A stretch of DNA of 64,000 bases from Agromyces sp. 3263. Lineage in GTDB: Bacteria > Actinomycetota > Actinomycetes > Actinomycetales > Microbacteriaceae. Position numbers and translations under genes: made by a program. Positions 39,915 to 49,000 of this stretch are shown here, piece after piece (position 1 is the first letter of the stretch; every line of letters starts with the position of its first letter). The notes beneath the pieces were generated by a model. The model did not search any database. It had not been told where the DNA came from and saw only the letters and a list, made by a program, of their open reading frames with translations. The DNA lies in NCBI RefSeq assembly GCF_031456545.1, contig NZ_JAVDUV010000002.1, positions 806,001-870,000 on the forward strand, in the 5' to 3' direction.

Positions 39915-40504
39915 GAGGCGATGCCGAGCTCGTCGTCGTGACTCGGGGCCTCGTCCGCGGCATCCACGTCGATCGTGAATGCGAGCAGCCGGAACCGGCG
40001 GCCGCCGTCGACGATCTCGCGCTCGCGGTCGTGCAGCCGGGTGAAGCCGAGCTTCGCGTAGAGCGCGTGCGCGCCGACCATCTGCGGGCCGCTGTTCATG
40101 ACCACCCGGTCGAGTCGGCGCTGCCTCGCCAACTCGATCACGTGCCGGGTGAGCCGCGCCCCCACGCCCCGTCCGCGCGCCGACGGGTCGACGGCGAGGA
40201 GCCGGAAGTCGAGCTCGCCGGGTCGCGCGAGCGGCGAGATCGTGCGGCCGGGCCGGGGCGTGGCCACGGCGCCGAGCAGCGCGCCCGACGCGGCATCCGC
40301 GGCGACCCACACCTCGTGCTCCGCGGCGCGCTCGGCGACGGCGAGGATCGAGGCGCGGTACTCGGCCGAGATCTCGTACTCGAGCTCGTACGCTCGCAGT
40401 GACAGGGCGGCGACCTCGTCGTACTCGTCGGGCCGCACGAGGCGCACGGCGAGCCCATCGGTCGGGTCGGACGCCGCACCGTGCGGCTGCTGGCTCTCGC
40501 TCAT
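39911..40504 (-). CDS. GNAT family N-acetyltransferase
   Basis: 197 residues. Loop LLAVDPSARGRGVGARLTRHVIELARQRRLDRVVMNSGPQMVGAHALYAKLGFTR gives a clear GNAT. An acidic C-terminal tail (DVDAADEAPSHDDELGIAS) follows. Two internal Met, no Cys. It lies 37 bases after the LLM gene and overlaps the FAD oxidase start. It likely acetylates an amine substrate in the same pathway. Confidence 0.88.
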   Translation of the reverse strand: MSESQQPHGAASDPTDGLAVRLVRPDEYDEVAALSLRAYELEYEISAEYRASILAVAERAAEHEVWVAADAASGALLGAVATPRPGRTISPLARPGELDFRLLAVDPSARGRGVGARLTRHVIELARQRRLDRVVMNSGPQMVGAHALYAKLGFTRLHDREREIVDGGRRFRLLAFTIDVDAADEAPSHDDELGIAS

Positions 40505-40541
40505 CGATCCACGATCCTACGGGCGACGCCTGACGCAGCGG

Positions 40542-41705
40542 TCACCGGGTCGCCCCGGATGCCGCGGACAGGCGGTCGTGCGGCGCGGTCGCCGACTCCA
40601 CGGCCGCCGCGGCGTCCGCCTCGACCCCGCCGCTGACCGCAGGACGCAGGGCATAGGGATCGCCCGGTCCCCAGAGCGTGCTCGGGAACTCCCGGCGAGC
40701 GACCGGGGCGACCTCGGCGGCGAAGCGCTCGACGAGGTCGACCTGCTGCTCGACCGGCAGGGTGGTGGGCAGGCTGATCGACTGCAGGTCGTGCCCGAGC
40801 GCCTCGTGGAAGCGGCCGATCTTGTCGATGACCTGCTGCGGGCTGCCGACGAGCGCGGGCCCCTCGGCGATGGCGTGGTCGATGTCGCGGAATGGGGAGT
40901 TGTTGCCCGGCACGTTCGTCGCGGCGACGAGCGCCTCGTAGACCGGGCCGTACAGCTCCCTGGCCTGCTGGGTGGTGTCGGCGATGAACAACGCTCCGGC
41001 GCCGGCCCCCACGTAGGCGAACCGCGGGTCGTGCCCGTGGCGTGCGCGCTCGTCGCGGTAGTGCTGCACGAGCACCGCGTAGTTGCGGAGCGGCTGGATC
41101 GCGTTCGCGCTGAACAGCGGGTCGCCCCAGCGCGCCGCGAGCGCCGCCGAGGCGAGCGTGGTCGCCGATCCGTGCCACACCCGCGGCGCGCCGGCGTACG
41201 GGCGCGGCAGCGTCGTGGTGCCCCGCTGTGCGCGCGTGTACGGCGTGGCCTCCCAGTCGACGTCGGTCTCCCGCCAGAGCCTGCGGAGCAGGGCGTAGCG
41301 GTCGGCGAGCAGCTCCCACTGGTCGTCGATCTCCAGACCGAACAGGGGGAACTGCGCCGCCTCGTTGCCCTTGCCGATCGTGAGCTCGAGCCGGCCGCGC
41401 GAGAGCTGGTCGATGGTGGCATAGTCCTCGGCCACGCGCACGGGGTCGAGCACCGACAGCACGGTCACCCCCGTCTGCAGGCGGATCGTCGAGGTGACCG
41501 CGGCGATGGCGCCGAGCAGCACGGTCGGCGACGACGAGAGGAATCGCCCCGCGTGCCGCTCGCCCACCGCGAAGGCGTCGAAGCCGAGCCGCTCGGCCCG
41601 GCGGGCGAACTCGACGGTCTGGTCGAGCCGCTCGGCCGGGCTGACGAGCCGCCCGGTGACCGGGTTCTGCACGTAGGGGACGATGTCGAGGATCTGGAAG
41701 CGCAT
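40542..41705 (-). CDS. Luciferase-like FMN-dependent monooxygenase 4
   Basis: 387 residues, LLM class with MRFQILDIVPYVQNPVTGRLVSPAERLDQTVEFARRAERLGFDAFAVGERHAGRF and VLSVLDPVRVAEDYATIDQLSRGRLELTIGKGNEAAQFPLFGL. This belongs to a branch of putative F420/FMN-dependent oxidoreductases near CE1758-like LLMs. No internal Met and no Cys. It sits between DUF1684 and GNAT genes in the same operon. Substrate unknown. Confidence 0.88.
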   Translation of the reverse strand: MRFQILDIVPYVQNPVTGRLVSPAERLDQTVEFARRAERLGFDAFAVGERHAGRFLSSSPTVLLGAIAAVTSTIRLQTGVTVLSVLDPVRVAEDYATIDQLSRGRLELTIGKGNEAAQFPLFGLEIDDQWELLADRYALLRRLWRETDVDWEATPYTRAQRGTTTLPRPYAGAPRVWHGSATTLASAALAARWGDPLFSANAIQPLRNYAVLVQHYRDERARHGHDPRFAYVGAGAGALFIADTTQQARELYGPVYEALVAATNVPGNNSPFRDIDHAIAEGPALVGSPQQVIDKIGRFHEALGHDLQSISLPTTLPVEQQVDLVERFAAEVAPVARREFPSTLWGPGDPYALRPAVSGGVEADAAAAVESATAPHDRLSAASGATR

Positions 41706-41761
41706 GGGGTCTCCGGTTCTGGCGCGTCGATGGTCGGATGCTGCGGGCGGGGCGGCGCCGA

Positions 41762-42625
41762 TCAGGCGACGTTGCGCTCGACGGGCGTCTTCTCCCCCGC
41801 CTCGATGCCGATCGGCAGCCGGTTCCCGGCGGGCGGCAGCGGGCAGGTGGCGTGGTCGGTGTACGCGCAGGGCAGGTTCACCGCCCGGTTGAAGTCGAGC
41901 ACGACCGAGCCGTCGGCGTCGGGAGCCTCGATCTCGAGCGAGCGGTTCGCCGCGTAGGTCGTGAGCCCGCTCGTGGCATCCGTGAAGAGCACCTGCAGCG
42001 TGCCGGGCGCATGGCCGTTGAACGCCGTGAGCCGGAAGGTCTCGCCGCGCAGCTCGAACTCGACCTCGCCCGGCACCTCGTAGACGTGCTGCAGGCCCTC
42101 GGCGGCCGAACCGACGGTGACCTCGCGCGGCGTTGCGGCGGGAATGAGCCGGCCGCGCGCGATCCAACGCGGGTTGGGCAGGTAGGTGGGCGTGCCCGTG
42201 AAGCGGGCGAGGTAGGGGTGCTTCGGGTCGCGGGGACGCACGATGTCACGGCCGCCGCGGCGGGCGACCTCGATCGCGAGCTCGCCCGAGCGCACCACGA
42301 CGCCGCCGCGCTCGGCGATGGGGCCGAAGGCGTGGCGACCCTCGAGGCGGGTGCCGTCGGCCACCTCGAGCGACTCACCCGGGGCGAGCTCGACGACCGG
42401 CCCCGCGGCATCCGTGGACCAGGTGCCCGGCACGTCGTCGATGTGCTGCGGCGTCTCGTCGAGCCAGTGGATCGCGGTCACGGCCAGGAAGCCGTGCGGG
42501 TCGGCGCGGCGGGCCTCGTGGTCGCGGTGCCACTGCTCCCACTCGCGGGCGAAGGCGGCACGGTCCAAGGTGGCGGTGTCGGTGGTGGCGGCGTCGGTGG
42601 TGGCGGCTGCATCGGTGATCGTCAT
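41762..42625 (-). CDS. DUF1684 family protein
   Basis: 287 residues. The DUF1684 core is clear: HPYLARFTGTPTYLPNPRWIARGRLI, then VLDFNRAVNLPCAYTDHATCPLPPAGNRLPIGIEAGEK with the paired Cys found across the family. The N-terminal 20 residues are Thr/Ala/Asp low complexity. No internal Met; the two Cys are the conserved pair. Biochemical role unknown; the family is frequently found near LLM monooxygenases. It lies 56 bases upstream of the LLM gene and 10 bases after the small upstream gene. Confidence 0.9.
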   Translation of the reverse strand: MTITDAAATTDAATTDTATLDRAAFAREWEQWHRDHEARRADPHGFLAVTAIHWLDETPQHIDDVPGTWSTDAAGPVVELAPGESLEVADGTRLEGRHAFGPIAERGGVVVRSGELAIEVARRGGRDIVRPRDPKHPYLARFTGTPTYLPNPRWIARGRLIPAATPREVTVGSAAEGLQHVYEVPGEVEFELRGETFRLTAFNGHAPGTLQVLFTDATSGLTTYAANRSLEIEAPDADGSVVLDFNRAVNLPCAYTDHATCPLPPAGNRLPIGIEAGEKTPVERNVA

Positions 42626-42635
42626 GTCGCCACTG

Positions 42636-42827
42636 TCACGCTCCCGCGAGCACTTCGCCAGCGGTGTCGTCACCATTCGCCACCGATCGCAACACCGAGT
42701 CACGTTCGGGGGCGGCGGACGCCGCATCCGCGCTCCCGCCGTCGAATTCCGCGGCTCGGGCCGCCTCGACGATGCGGAGCGCGCGGGGCCCGTGGATACG
42801 GGCGTACCAGTGCAGCAGGTCGGTCAT
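42636..42827 (-). CDS. Small 63-residue protein at the head of the DUF1684/LLM operon
   Basis: ATG 42827 has GGAGG 4 bases upstream and the stop is 10 bases before the DUF1684 start. The first half (MTDLLHWYARIHGPRALRIVEAARA) could form an amphipathic helix; the rest is Ala/Ser/Asp-rich. No internal Met or Cys, no signal peptide or membrane helix. I do not recognise a family. It is probably a real small protein because of its position and start site. Confidence 0.55.
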   Translation of the reverse strand: MTDLLHWYARIHGPRALRIVEAARAAEFDGGSADAASAAPERDSVLRSVANGDDTAGEVLAGA

Positions 42828-42934
42828 GATGCCTCCGATCGAGGTGAGGGTGGCGGGCCTCCGCCGGATGGCTGGCCACGATAGGCGCGCCGCCGAGGGG
42901 CGGCGACGGATGCCGCAACACGCGGACACGCGGC

Positions 42935-42947
42935 GTCACGATGTGAC
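42935..42947. promoter_or_regulatory. GTCAC-GAT-GTGAC dyad in a divergent control region
   Basis: The gap 42828-43012 serves the leftward DUF1684/LLM operon and the rightward MetY/LLM pair. It carries a perfect 5-bp inverted repeat GTCAC/GTGAC, preceded by CGGCGTCACG (42931-42940) also found at 18435-18444. GTGACC repeats again at 42953. Confidence 0.55.
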
Positions 42948-43012
42948 CGCGGGTGACCCCACGCGTCGCGACGCGATTGCCCGGATGCCGCGGCGCGCTC
43001 AGGATGGGCCGC

Positions 43013-44488
43013 ATGTCTGAGCCCGATGCGCACGACCACTTCGCCGACGCGGCCCTCGCCCACGAGGGCTTCGCCACCCAGCAGGTGCACGCCGGCGAGC
43101 ACGCCGACGCAGCCTTCGGCGCGCGCATCATGCCGATCTACCTGAGCGCCGGATTCCGCTTCGACGATTTCGCGCATGCGCGAGAGCGCTTCGCCGGCGA
43201 CGACGGCGGCTATGTCTACACGCGGGCGGGCAACCCCTCGAACGCCGCCCTCGAACGGCGGCTCGCCGCGATCGAGCGCGGGCGCGACGCGATCGTCCTC
43301 GCGAGCGGGCAGGCGGCGCTGACCGTGGCCGTGCTCGGCATCGCGCAGGCCGGCGACCACGTGCTGTCGGCGCAGACCGTCTACTCGGGCACCCGCAGCC
43401 TCTTCACCCAGGGATTCGGCCGGTTCGGCATCGAGGTCGAGTTCGTCGACGACCCGGCCGACCTCGACGAGTGGCGCCGCCGCATCCGCCCGAACACGCG
43501 GGCGATCTACGCCGAGTCGATCGCGAACCCCACCGGCGAGGTCATCGACCTGCGCGGCGTGGCGGGGGTCGCCCAGGCGGCCGGCGTGCCGTTCCTCGTC
43601 GACAACACGCTCGCGACGCCCTACCTCGTGCGGCCCATCGAGCACGGCGCCGACCTCGTGGTGCACTCGGCGAGCAAGTTCCTCTCGGGGCACGGCGCGG
43701 CGCTGGGCGGCGTGATCGTCGACGCAGGCACGTTCGACTGGTCGGCGCGTCCTGATGCCTTCCCGCACCTGCACCTGCCCGACACCGGGCTGCAGGGCCG
43801 CAGCTACCTCGGCGCGCACGGCGACGGCGCCTACACCGCGTACCTCCGCGGCGTCACGGCCGCGCTGTTCGGGCCGGTGCTCTCGCCGTTCAACGCGTTC
43901 CTCATCCAGCAGGGCGTCGAGACGCTCTCGTTGCGCGTGCAGCGCCAGTCGTCCACGGCCGCCGCGATCGCCGCCTGGCTGGAGGAGCAGCCCGAGGTGC
44001 TGGTCGTCAACTACCCGGGCCTCCGTTCGAGCCCGTCGTTCGAGCTGGCGCAGCGGTACCTGCCGCGCGGGCAGGGAGCGGTGCTGTCGTTCGTGCTGGC
44101 CGGCGGCGAGGCATCCGTCGCGCCCTTCTACGACGCCGTCGAGCTGTTCAGCCGCATGAGCCACATCGGCGACACGAGGTCGCTCATCCTCCACCCCGCG
44201 ACGACGACGCACGCGCACCTCGACGCCGGCACACGCGCCAAGGGCCGCATCTCGTCGGGGCTGCTGCGACTGTCGATCGGGCTCGAAGAGCCGGAGGACC
44301 TCGTGCGGGACCTCGAACGCGGGTTCGCGGCGCTGCGCGCCGTCGCGGCATCCGTCACCGCATCGCCCGCGACCGCGACGGCGGGCGCCACGGCATCGGT
44401 CACCGCATCGCCCGTCCGTGCATCGACGGTCTCCGACCTCGCGACGGATGCCGCATCCCGCGCCGTGCTCGAAGGGAGCGCACGATGA
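43013..44488 (+). CDS. O-acetylhomoserine sulfhydrylase-like PLP enzyme
   Basis: 491 residues, Cys/Met metabolism PLP family (MetY branch). Marks: GFATQQVHAGEH, YVYTRAGNPSNAALERRLAAIERG, ASGQAALTVAV (usually S-G-M/Q-A-A), and the Schiff-base lysine K222 in HSASKFLSGHG. It would use sulfide or methanethiol with an O-acyl homoserine to make homocysteine or methionine. The catalytic domain ends near residue 440; a repetitive Ala/Thr/Ser tail (SVTASPATATAGATASVTASP) is unusual. Two internal Met, no Cys. It overlaps the next LLM gene by ATGA. Role: capture of sulfur released by the monooxygenases. Confidence 0.9.
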   Translation: MSEPDAHDHFADAALAHEGFATQQVHAGEHADAAFGARIMPIYLSAGFRFDDFAHARERFAGDDGGYVYTRAGNPSNAALERRLAAIERGRDAIVLASGQAALTVAVLGIAQAGDHVLSAQTVYSGTRSLFTQGFGRFGIEVEFVDDPADLDEWRRRIRPNTRAIYAESIANPTGEVIDLRGVAGVAQAAGVPFLVDNTLATPYLVRPIEHGADLVVHSASKFLSGHGAALGGVIVDAGTFDWSARPDAFPHLHLPDTGLQGRSYLGAHGDGAYTAYLRGVTAALFGPVLSPFNAFLIQQGVETLSLRVQRQSSTAAAIAAWLEEQPEVLVVNYPGLRSSPSFELAQRYLPRGQGAVLSFVLAGGEASVAPFYDAVELFSRMSHIGDTRSLILHPATTTHAHLDAGTRAKGRISSGLLRLSIGLEEPEDLVRDLERGFAALRAVAASVTASPATATAGATASVTASPVRASTVSDLATDAASRAVLEGSAR

Positions 44489-45807
44489 CCCGGCCGCAGC
44501 ACTTCGGATGGTTCTTCTCCCGGGGCTTCGGGCCGCAGGGCTGGGGACACCCGCACTGGGACTGGGACTACCGCTGGACCGAGCCGAAGCTCTACCAGCA
44601 GTCGGTGCGCGAGCTCGAGCAGGCGGGCCTCGACCTCGTCATCATCGAGGACGGTCCGTCGATCGGCACGCCCGAGACGGTCGAGCTGCGGGTGCGCAAG
44701 GCGTACGGCGGACCGAAGCACGATCCGGTCGCGCTGACGCCCTACCTGCTCGCCGCGACCGAGCACCTCGGCATCGCCCCCACGGTCAACGCGGGGATCT
44801 GGCCGCCATACCTCGCGGCCCGGCAGTTCGCGTCGCTGCACCACCTGAGCGGGCACCGCGTCGGGATCAACGTGGTGACGGATGTCTCGAGCACGCGCCA
44901 CACGGGCACGCCGCCCGTGACGCACGACCAGGCGTACGACCGCGCGAGCGAGTGGCTCGCCGCGGTGCGCGGCCTCTGGCACAGCTGGGATGACGGCGCC
45001 CTCGTGGCGGATGCCGCGACCGGCCGCTTCGCCGACGGCTCGAAGATCCGCGAGACCCGCTTCGAGGGCGAGTACTTCGACGTGACCGGACCGCTCAACG
45101 CCATCCCGTTCACCGAGGGCGACCCGGCGATCGTCTCCCCCGGCGGCTCCCCCAAGGGACTCGCGTTCGCCGGCACCCACTCGGACGTGCAGCTCGCGTA
45201 CGCGCCGCTCGACCTCGACGTCGTGCGCGCCTACCGGCAGAAGATCATCGACGCGGCCGTCGCGCACGGGCGCGCGGCGAACGCCGTGAAGACCCTGTTC
45301 GTGTTCAAGCCCGAGATCGTGTCGAGCGAGGAGGAGGTCGACCGGGTGGTGCGCGCGTCCCTCGATCCGTCGGACGCGACGCTCGCCGCGATCCTCGAGG
45401 GCCAGTCGAGCGACCTCGAGACCGACCTCACCGGGCTGCCCCTCGACCGCCCCCTCGACCCGGGTGTCTTCGGTGACCACGTGTCGCAGGGCAGCATCAA
45501 GGGCCTCCTCGGCAAGACCGCCGCGTCGTTCGCGGATGCCACGCTGCGCGAGCTCCTCGTCGCGAAGGCCCGCAAGGGCCGCATCGCCGACCACGCGGGC
45601 TTCGTGGGCACGGCCGAGCAGGTCGCCGACTTCATCGAGGAGTTCGGCGAGGAGGCCGACAACGACGGCTTCATCTTCTCGGGCGACCTGCACCCGGTCA
45701 CGGTGCACCGGTACCTCGACGAGCTCGTGCCGATCCTGCGCCGGCGCGGCGTGCTGCGCCGGGAGTACGGGGGCGGGGGCATCCAGGGCAACCTGCGCGA
45801 CTTCTGA
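44485..45807 (+). CDS. NtaA/SnaA/DszA-family FMN-dependent monooxygenase 5
   Basis: 440 residues. Marks: ELEQAGLDLVIIEDGPSIGTP, IAPTVNAGIWPPYLAARQFASLHHLSGHRVGINVVTD, ASEWLAAVRGLWHSWDDGALVADAATGRF, FDVTGPLNAIP, and the C-terminal YLDELVPILRRRGVLRREYGGGGIQGNLRDF tail typical of the branch. No internal Met, no Cys. Translationally coupled to the MetY-like gene, so it probably releases the sulfur compound that MetY fixes. Confidence 0.92.
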   Translation: MTRPQHFGWFFSRGFGPQGWGHPHWDWDYRWTEPKLYQQSVRELEQAGLDLVIIEDGPSIGTPETVELRVRKAYGGPKHDPVALTPYLLAATEHLGIAPTVNAGIWPPYLAARQFASLHHLSGHRVGINVVTDVSSTRHTGTPPVTHDQAYDRASEWLAAVRGLWHSWDDGALVADAATGRFADGSKIRETRFEGEYFDVTGPLNAIPFTEGDPAIVSPGGSPKGLAFAGTHSDVQLAYAPLDLDVVRAYRQKIIDAAVAHGRAANAVKTLFVFKPEIVSSEEEVDRVVRASLDPSDATLAAILEGQSSDLETDLTGLPLDRPLDPGVFGDHVSQGSIKGLLGKTAASFADATLRELLVAKARKGRIADHAGFVGTAEQVADFIEEFGEEADNDGFIFSGDLHPVTVHRYLDELVPILRRRGVLRREYGGGGIQGNLRDF

Positions 45808-46007
45808 TCGGCGCCGAGGCGCGGCCAGGGGCGCTGGGCGGATTCACGCCATGTCGCCCATTCGCCACAGTCGTCGATTGACCCTAGAACGGGGGCACTG
45901 GGAGATTCGGACCGAGTTCGAGGAGCCCCGGGGCCTGCAGCTCCCACTCCGCGCTCACACCGGTGTCCGGCATGGGCGCCGGTGCTCTCCCAGCGTCGAG
46001 GAGCACG

Positions 46008-49000
46008 ATGAGCACACGCAGGAAGCTGGTCGGGGCCGCGTCAGCGGCACTGATCTCCGCCGCCATGATGATGGCGCCGATCGGGACGGCCGCGGCCTCT
46101 CCGGCAGCGCCACCCGACCGGGGATCGTCGACGACGCCCGACCCGAACGGTCCGTTCGCGGCGGGCCGTCCGGGCGCCGTGGGGCCACGTGACGGATCGG
46201 CGGGAATCGACACCCGGTCGGCCGGCGATCCCGGGCTCTACGATCCCGCCGCCGACCCCGGCTTCCACCCCCTCGACTCCACCGGCTCCTCCGACGATGC
46301 CGCCGAGAAGCTCGGCGCGGCCGACACCCGGCTGCTGCAGCAGGCGCAGGTCGACGAGACTGACACCGTCACGGTCATGATCCTCGCTCGCAAGGGCGCC
46401 GCCGACGAGGTCGTCGCGGCCGTGCGCAAGGCCGGCGGCACCGTCGGCTCCGTCACCGAGAAGCTGGGCTACGTGCGCGCCACCGTGCCCACCGACCGCG
46501 TCTCCGACCTGGCCGGGCGGTCCGACGTGAAGGCGATCGACCTGAACCGCACCTATCGCGTCCCCGCGCCGGGAACGGGCGCGGAGGTCGCCCTGCAGCC
46601 CTCGTCCTTCGAGGCCGGGCCGAGCGCGCCCGACGCGACGACCCCCGCCGCCAATCCCTACCTGCCCATCGGCGAGACCGGCGCCGCCGAGTTCGTCGCG
46701 GCCCATCCCGAATGGGACGGGCGCGGCACCGTCGTGGGCGTGCTCGACACGGGCGTCGACGTGGGTCACCCGGCCCTGCAGACGACCAGCGACGGCAAGC
46801 CGAAGATCATCGACTGGGTCACCGCGACCGATCCGATCCAGGACGGCGACGGCAGCTGGATCGAGATGACGACGGAGAAGACCGGACCGTCGTTCCGCTC
46901 GGGCGGCGCGGAATGGACGGCACCCGCGGGCGACTTCCGCTTCGCCCGGTTCTACGAGTACGCGACCTCGGGCAGCGACTTCGGCGGCGACCTCGATCGC
47001 AACGGCGACATCTGGGACTCGTTCGGCGTGCTCTACGAGCCGTCGACCCACAAGATCTGGGTCGACGCCGACAACGACCAGGACTTCACCGACGCTCCGG
47101 CCATGTCGCCGTACGGCATCGACCGTTCGGTGGGCCACTTCGGCGCGGACGACCCCTCGACCGCCGAGAACGAGGAGGTGCCGTTCGTCGTGGAGTACCG
47201 CGACGACGTCGACCTCACGCCGCTCGGCGACGGTCGCGACGGTCAGACCGGCACGTTCGTCAACATCGGCCTCCCGGCCGCCGCGCACGGCACCCACGTC
47301 GCCGGCATCGTCGCGGCGACGTCCATGTTCGGCGGCGAGATGCACGGCGCCGCGCCCGGAGCCCAGATCGTCTCCTCGCGAGCCTGCACCTTCCAGGGCG
47401 GCTGCACCCAGGCGGCCCTCACCGAGGGCATGATCGACCTGGTCATGAACCGCGGCGTCGACGTGGTGAACCTGTCGATCGGCGGCCTGCCGGCCCTCAA
47501 CGACGGGTCGGACGTCATCGCCGACCTCTACGACCAGCTCATCGACGCCTACGGCGTGCAGATCATCGTCGCGGCCGGCAACGACGGCCTCGGCACCAAC
47601 ACCGTGAGCTCGCCGTCGGTGGCCGGAAAGGCCATCTCGGTCGCGGCATCCGTCAGCTCGTCGACGTGGTGGGCCGACTACGGGGCCCGGGTGACGGCCG
47701 AGCAGGGCATCTTCGGCTTCTCCTCGCGCGGTCCCGCCGAGGACGGCGGGCTCGCACCGCAGCTCTCCGCCCCGGGCGCGGCGGTCTCCACCATTCCGAT
47801 GTGGCTGTCCGGCCAGGCGGTCCCCGAGACGGGATACGCGCTGCCCGCCGGCTACGGCATGTTCAACGGCACCTCGATGGCGGCGCCGCAGGTCGCCGGC
47901 TCGGCCGCACTGCTGCTCTCCGCAGCGAAGGCCGGCACCGTGCCGGTCTCGCCGGCCGCACTGAAGACCGCCCTCACGGGAACCGCCCGCCAGATCGCCG
48001 GGGTCCCGACGACGGCGCAGGGCGCCGGCATCATCGACACGGTCGCCGCGTGGAAGCAGCTGGCCAAGAAGGTCGCGGTCAACGCACTGGACGTCGCCGC
48101 TCCCGTGTGCAGCTCGCTGTCGCATCTCCTCGAGACGCCGCACACCGGCCCCGGTGCGTACAACCGCTGCCTGCCCGGCGAGGGCGGGCAGCTGACCGGC
48201 GAGGAGCAGACGTACAAGGTGGCCGTCACCCGCACGAGCGGTGCCGCCGGCAACGTCGTCCATCGCATCGGCTGGATCGGCAACGACGGAACGTTCAATG
48301 CACGTGGCAGCCTGCCCCTGAAGAAGGACAAGGCCGCCACGGTGACGGTCACCGCGAACGCGGCGACCTCGGGCCTGCACAGCGCGATCATGACGATCGA
48401 CGACCCGGCGACCGTCGGCATCGACGAGTTCGTCTCGGTCGCCGTGCTCGCGACCACGCCGCTGGAGCGTCCCGACTTCGCGGTGACCGGTTCGGGCACG
48501 CTGCCGCGGGGCGGCAGCACGTCGCTGCTCGTGCCGGTCCCCGAGGGGGTCGAAGCGCTGCAGATGACGCTCGACGGCGTCGCCGACGGCAGCCAGGTGC
48601 GCATCCTGCCCATCGATCCCGACGGCATGCCCGCGGACTCGAACGCGAGCGACCACTGCTACACCGCCTCCACCGATCCCTCCGGGTGCGACGCCGCCGC
48701 ACGGGCGGTGTATCGCCCCAAGGCCGGCATCTGGGAGTTCGTCATCGAGGCGCGCCGCACCTCGGGCACGGACGCGAACTCGTACACCGCAGCGGTCTCG
48801 CTGCAGGGCATGAGCGTCGAGCCCGGATCGACCACGCTCGACTCCGTGACGATGAACGAGCCGACCGATGTCAGCATGGCGGGCACGAACACCTTCGCTC
48901 CCGTCGACGCGCACGTCACGACCGGCGAGGTCGGCACCGTGGCCAACCTGTTCTCCACCGTGGCGCAGGGCGAGGTCACGGCCAATCAGCTCTACGTCCC

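Noticed and set aside
42636-42827. RiPP precursor peptide
   Set aside because: No modifying enzyme, protease or exporter next to it; no Cys and no repeated core.
17752-45807. Plain alkanesulfonate (ssu/msu) utilisation locus
   Set aside because: No SsuABC-type importer is seen; the importers are peptide-type and polar amino-acid-type, and GNAT plus M20D fit S-substituted cysteines better.
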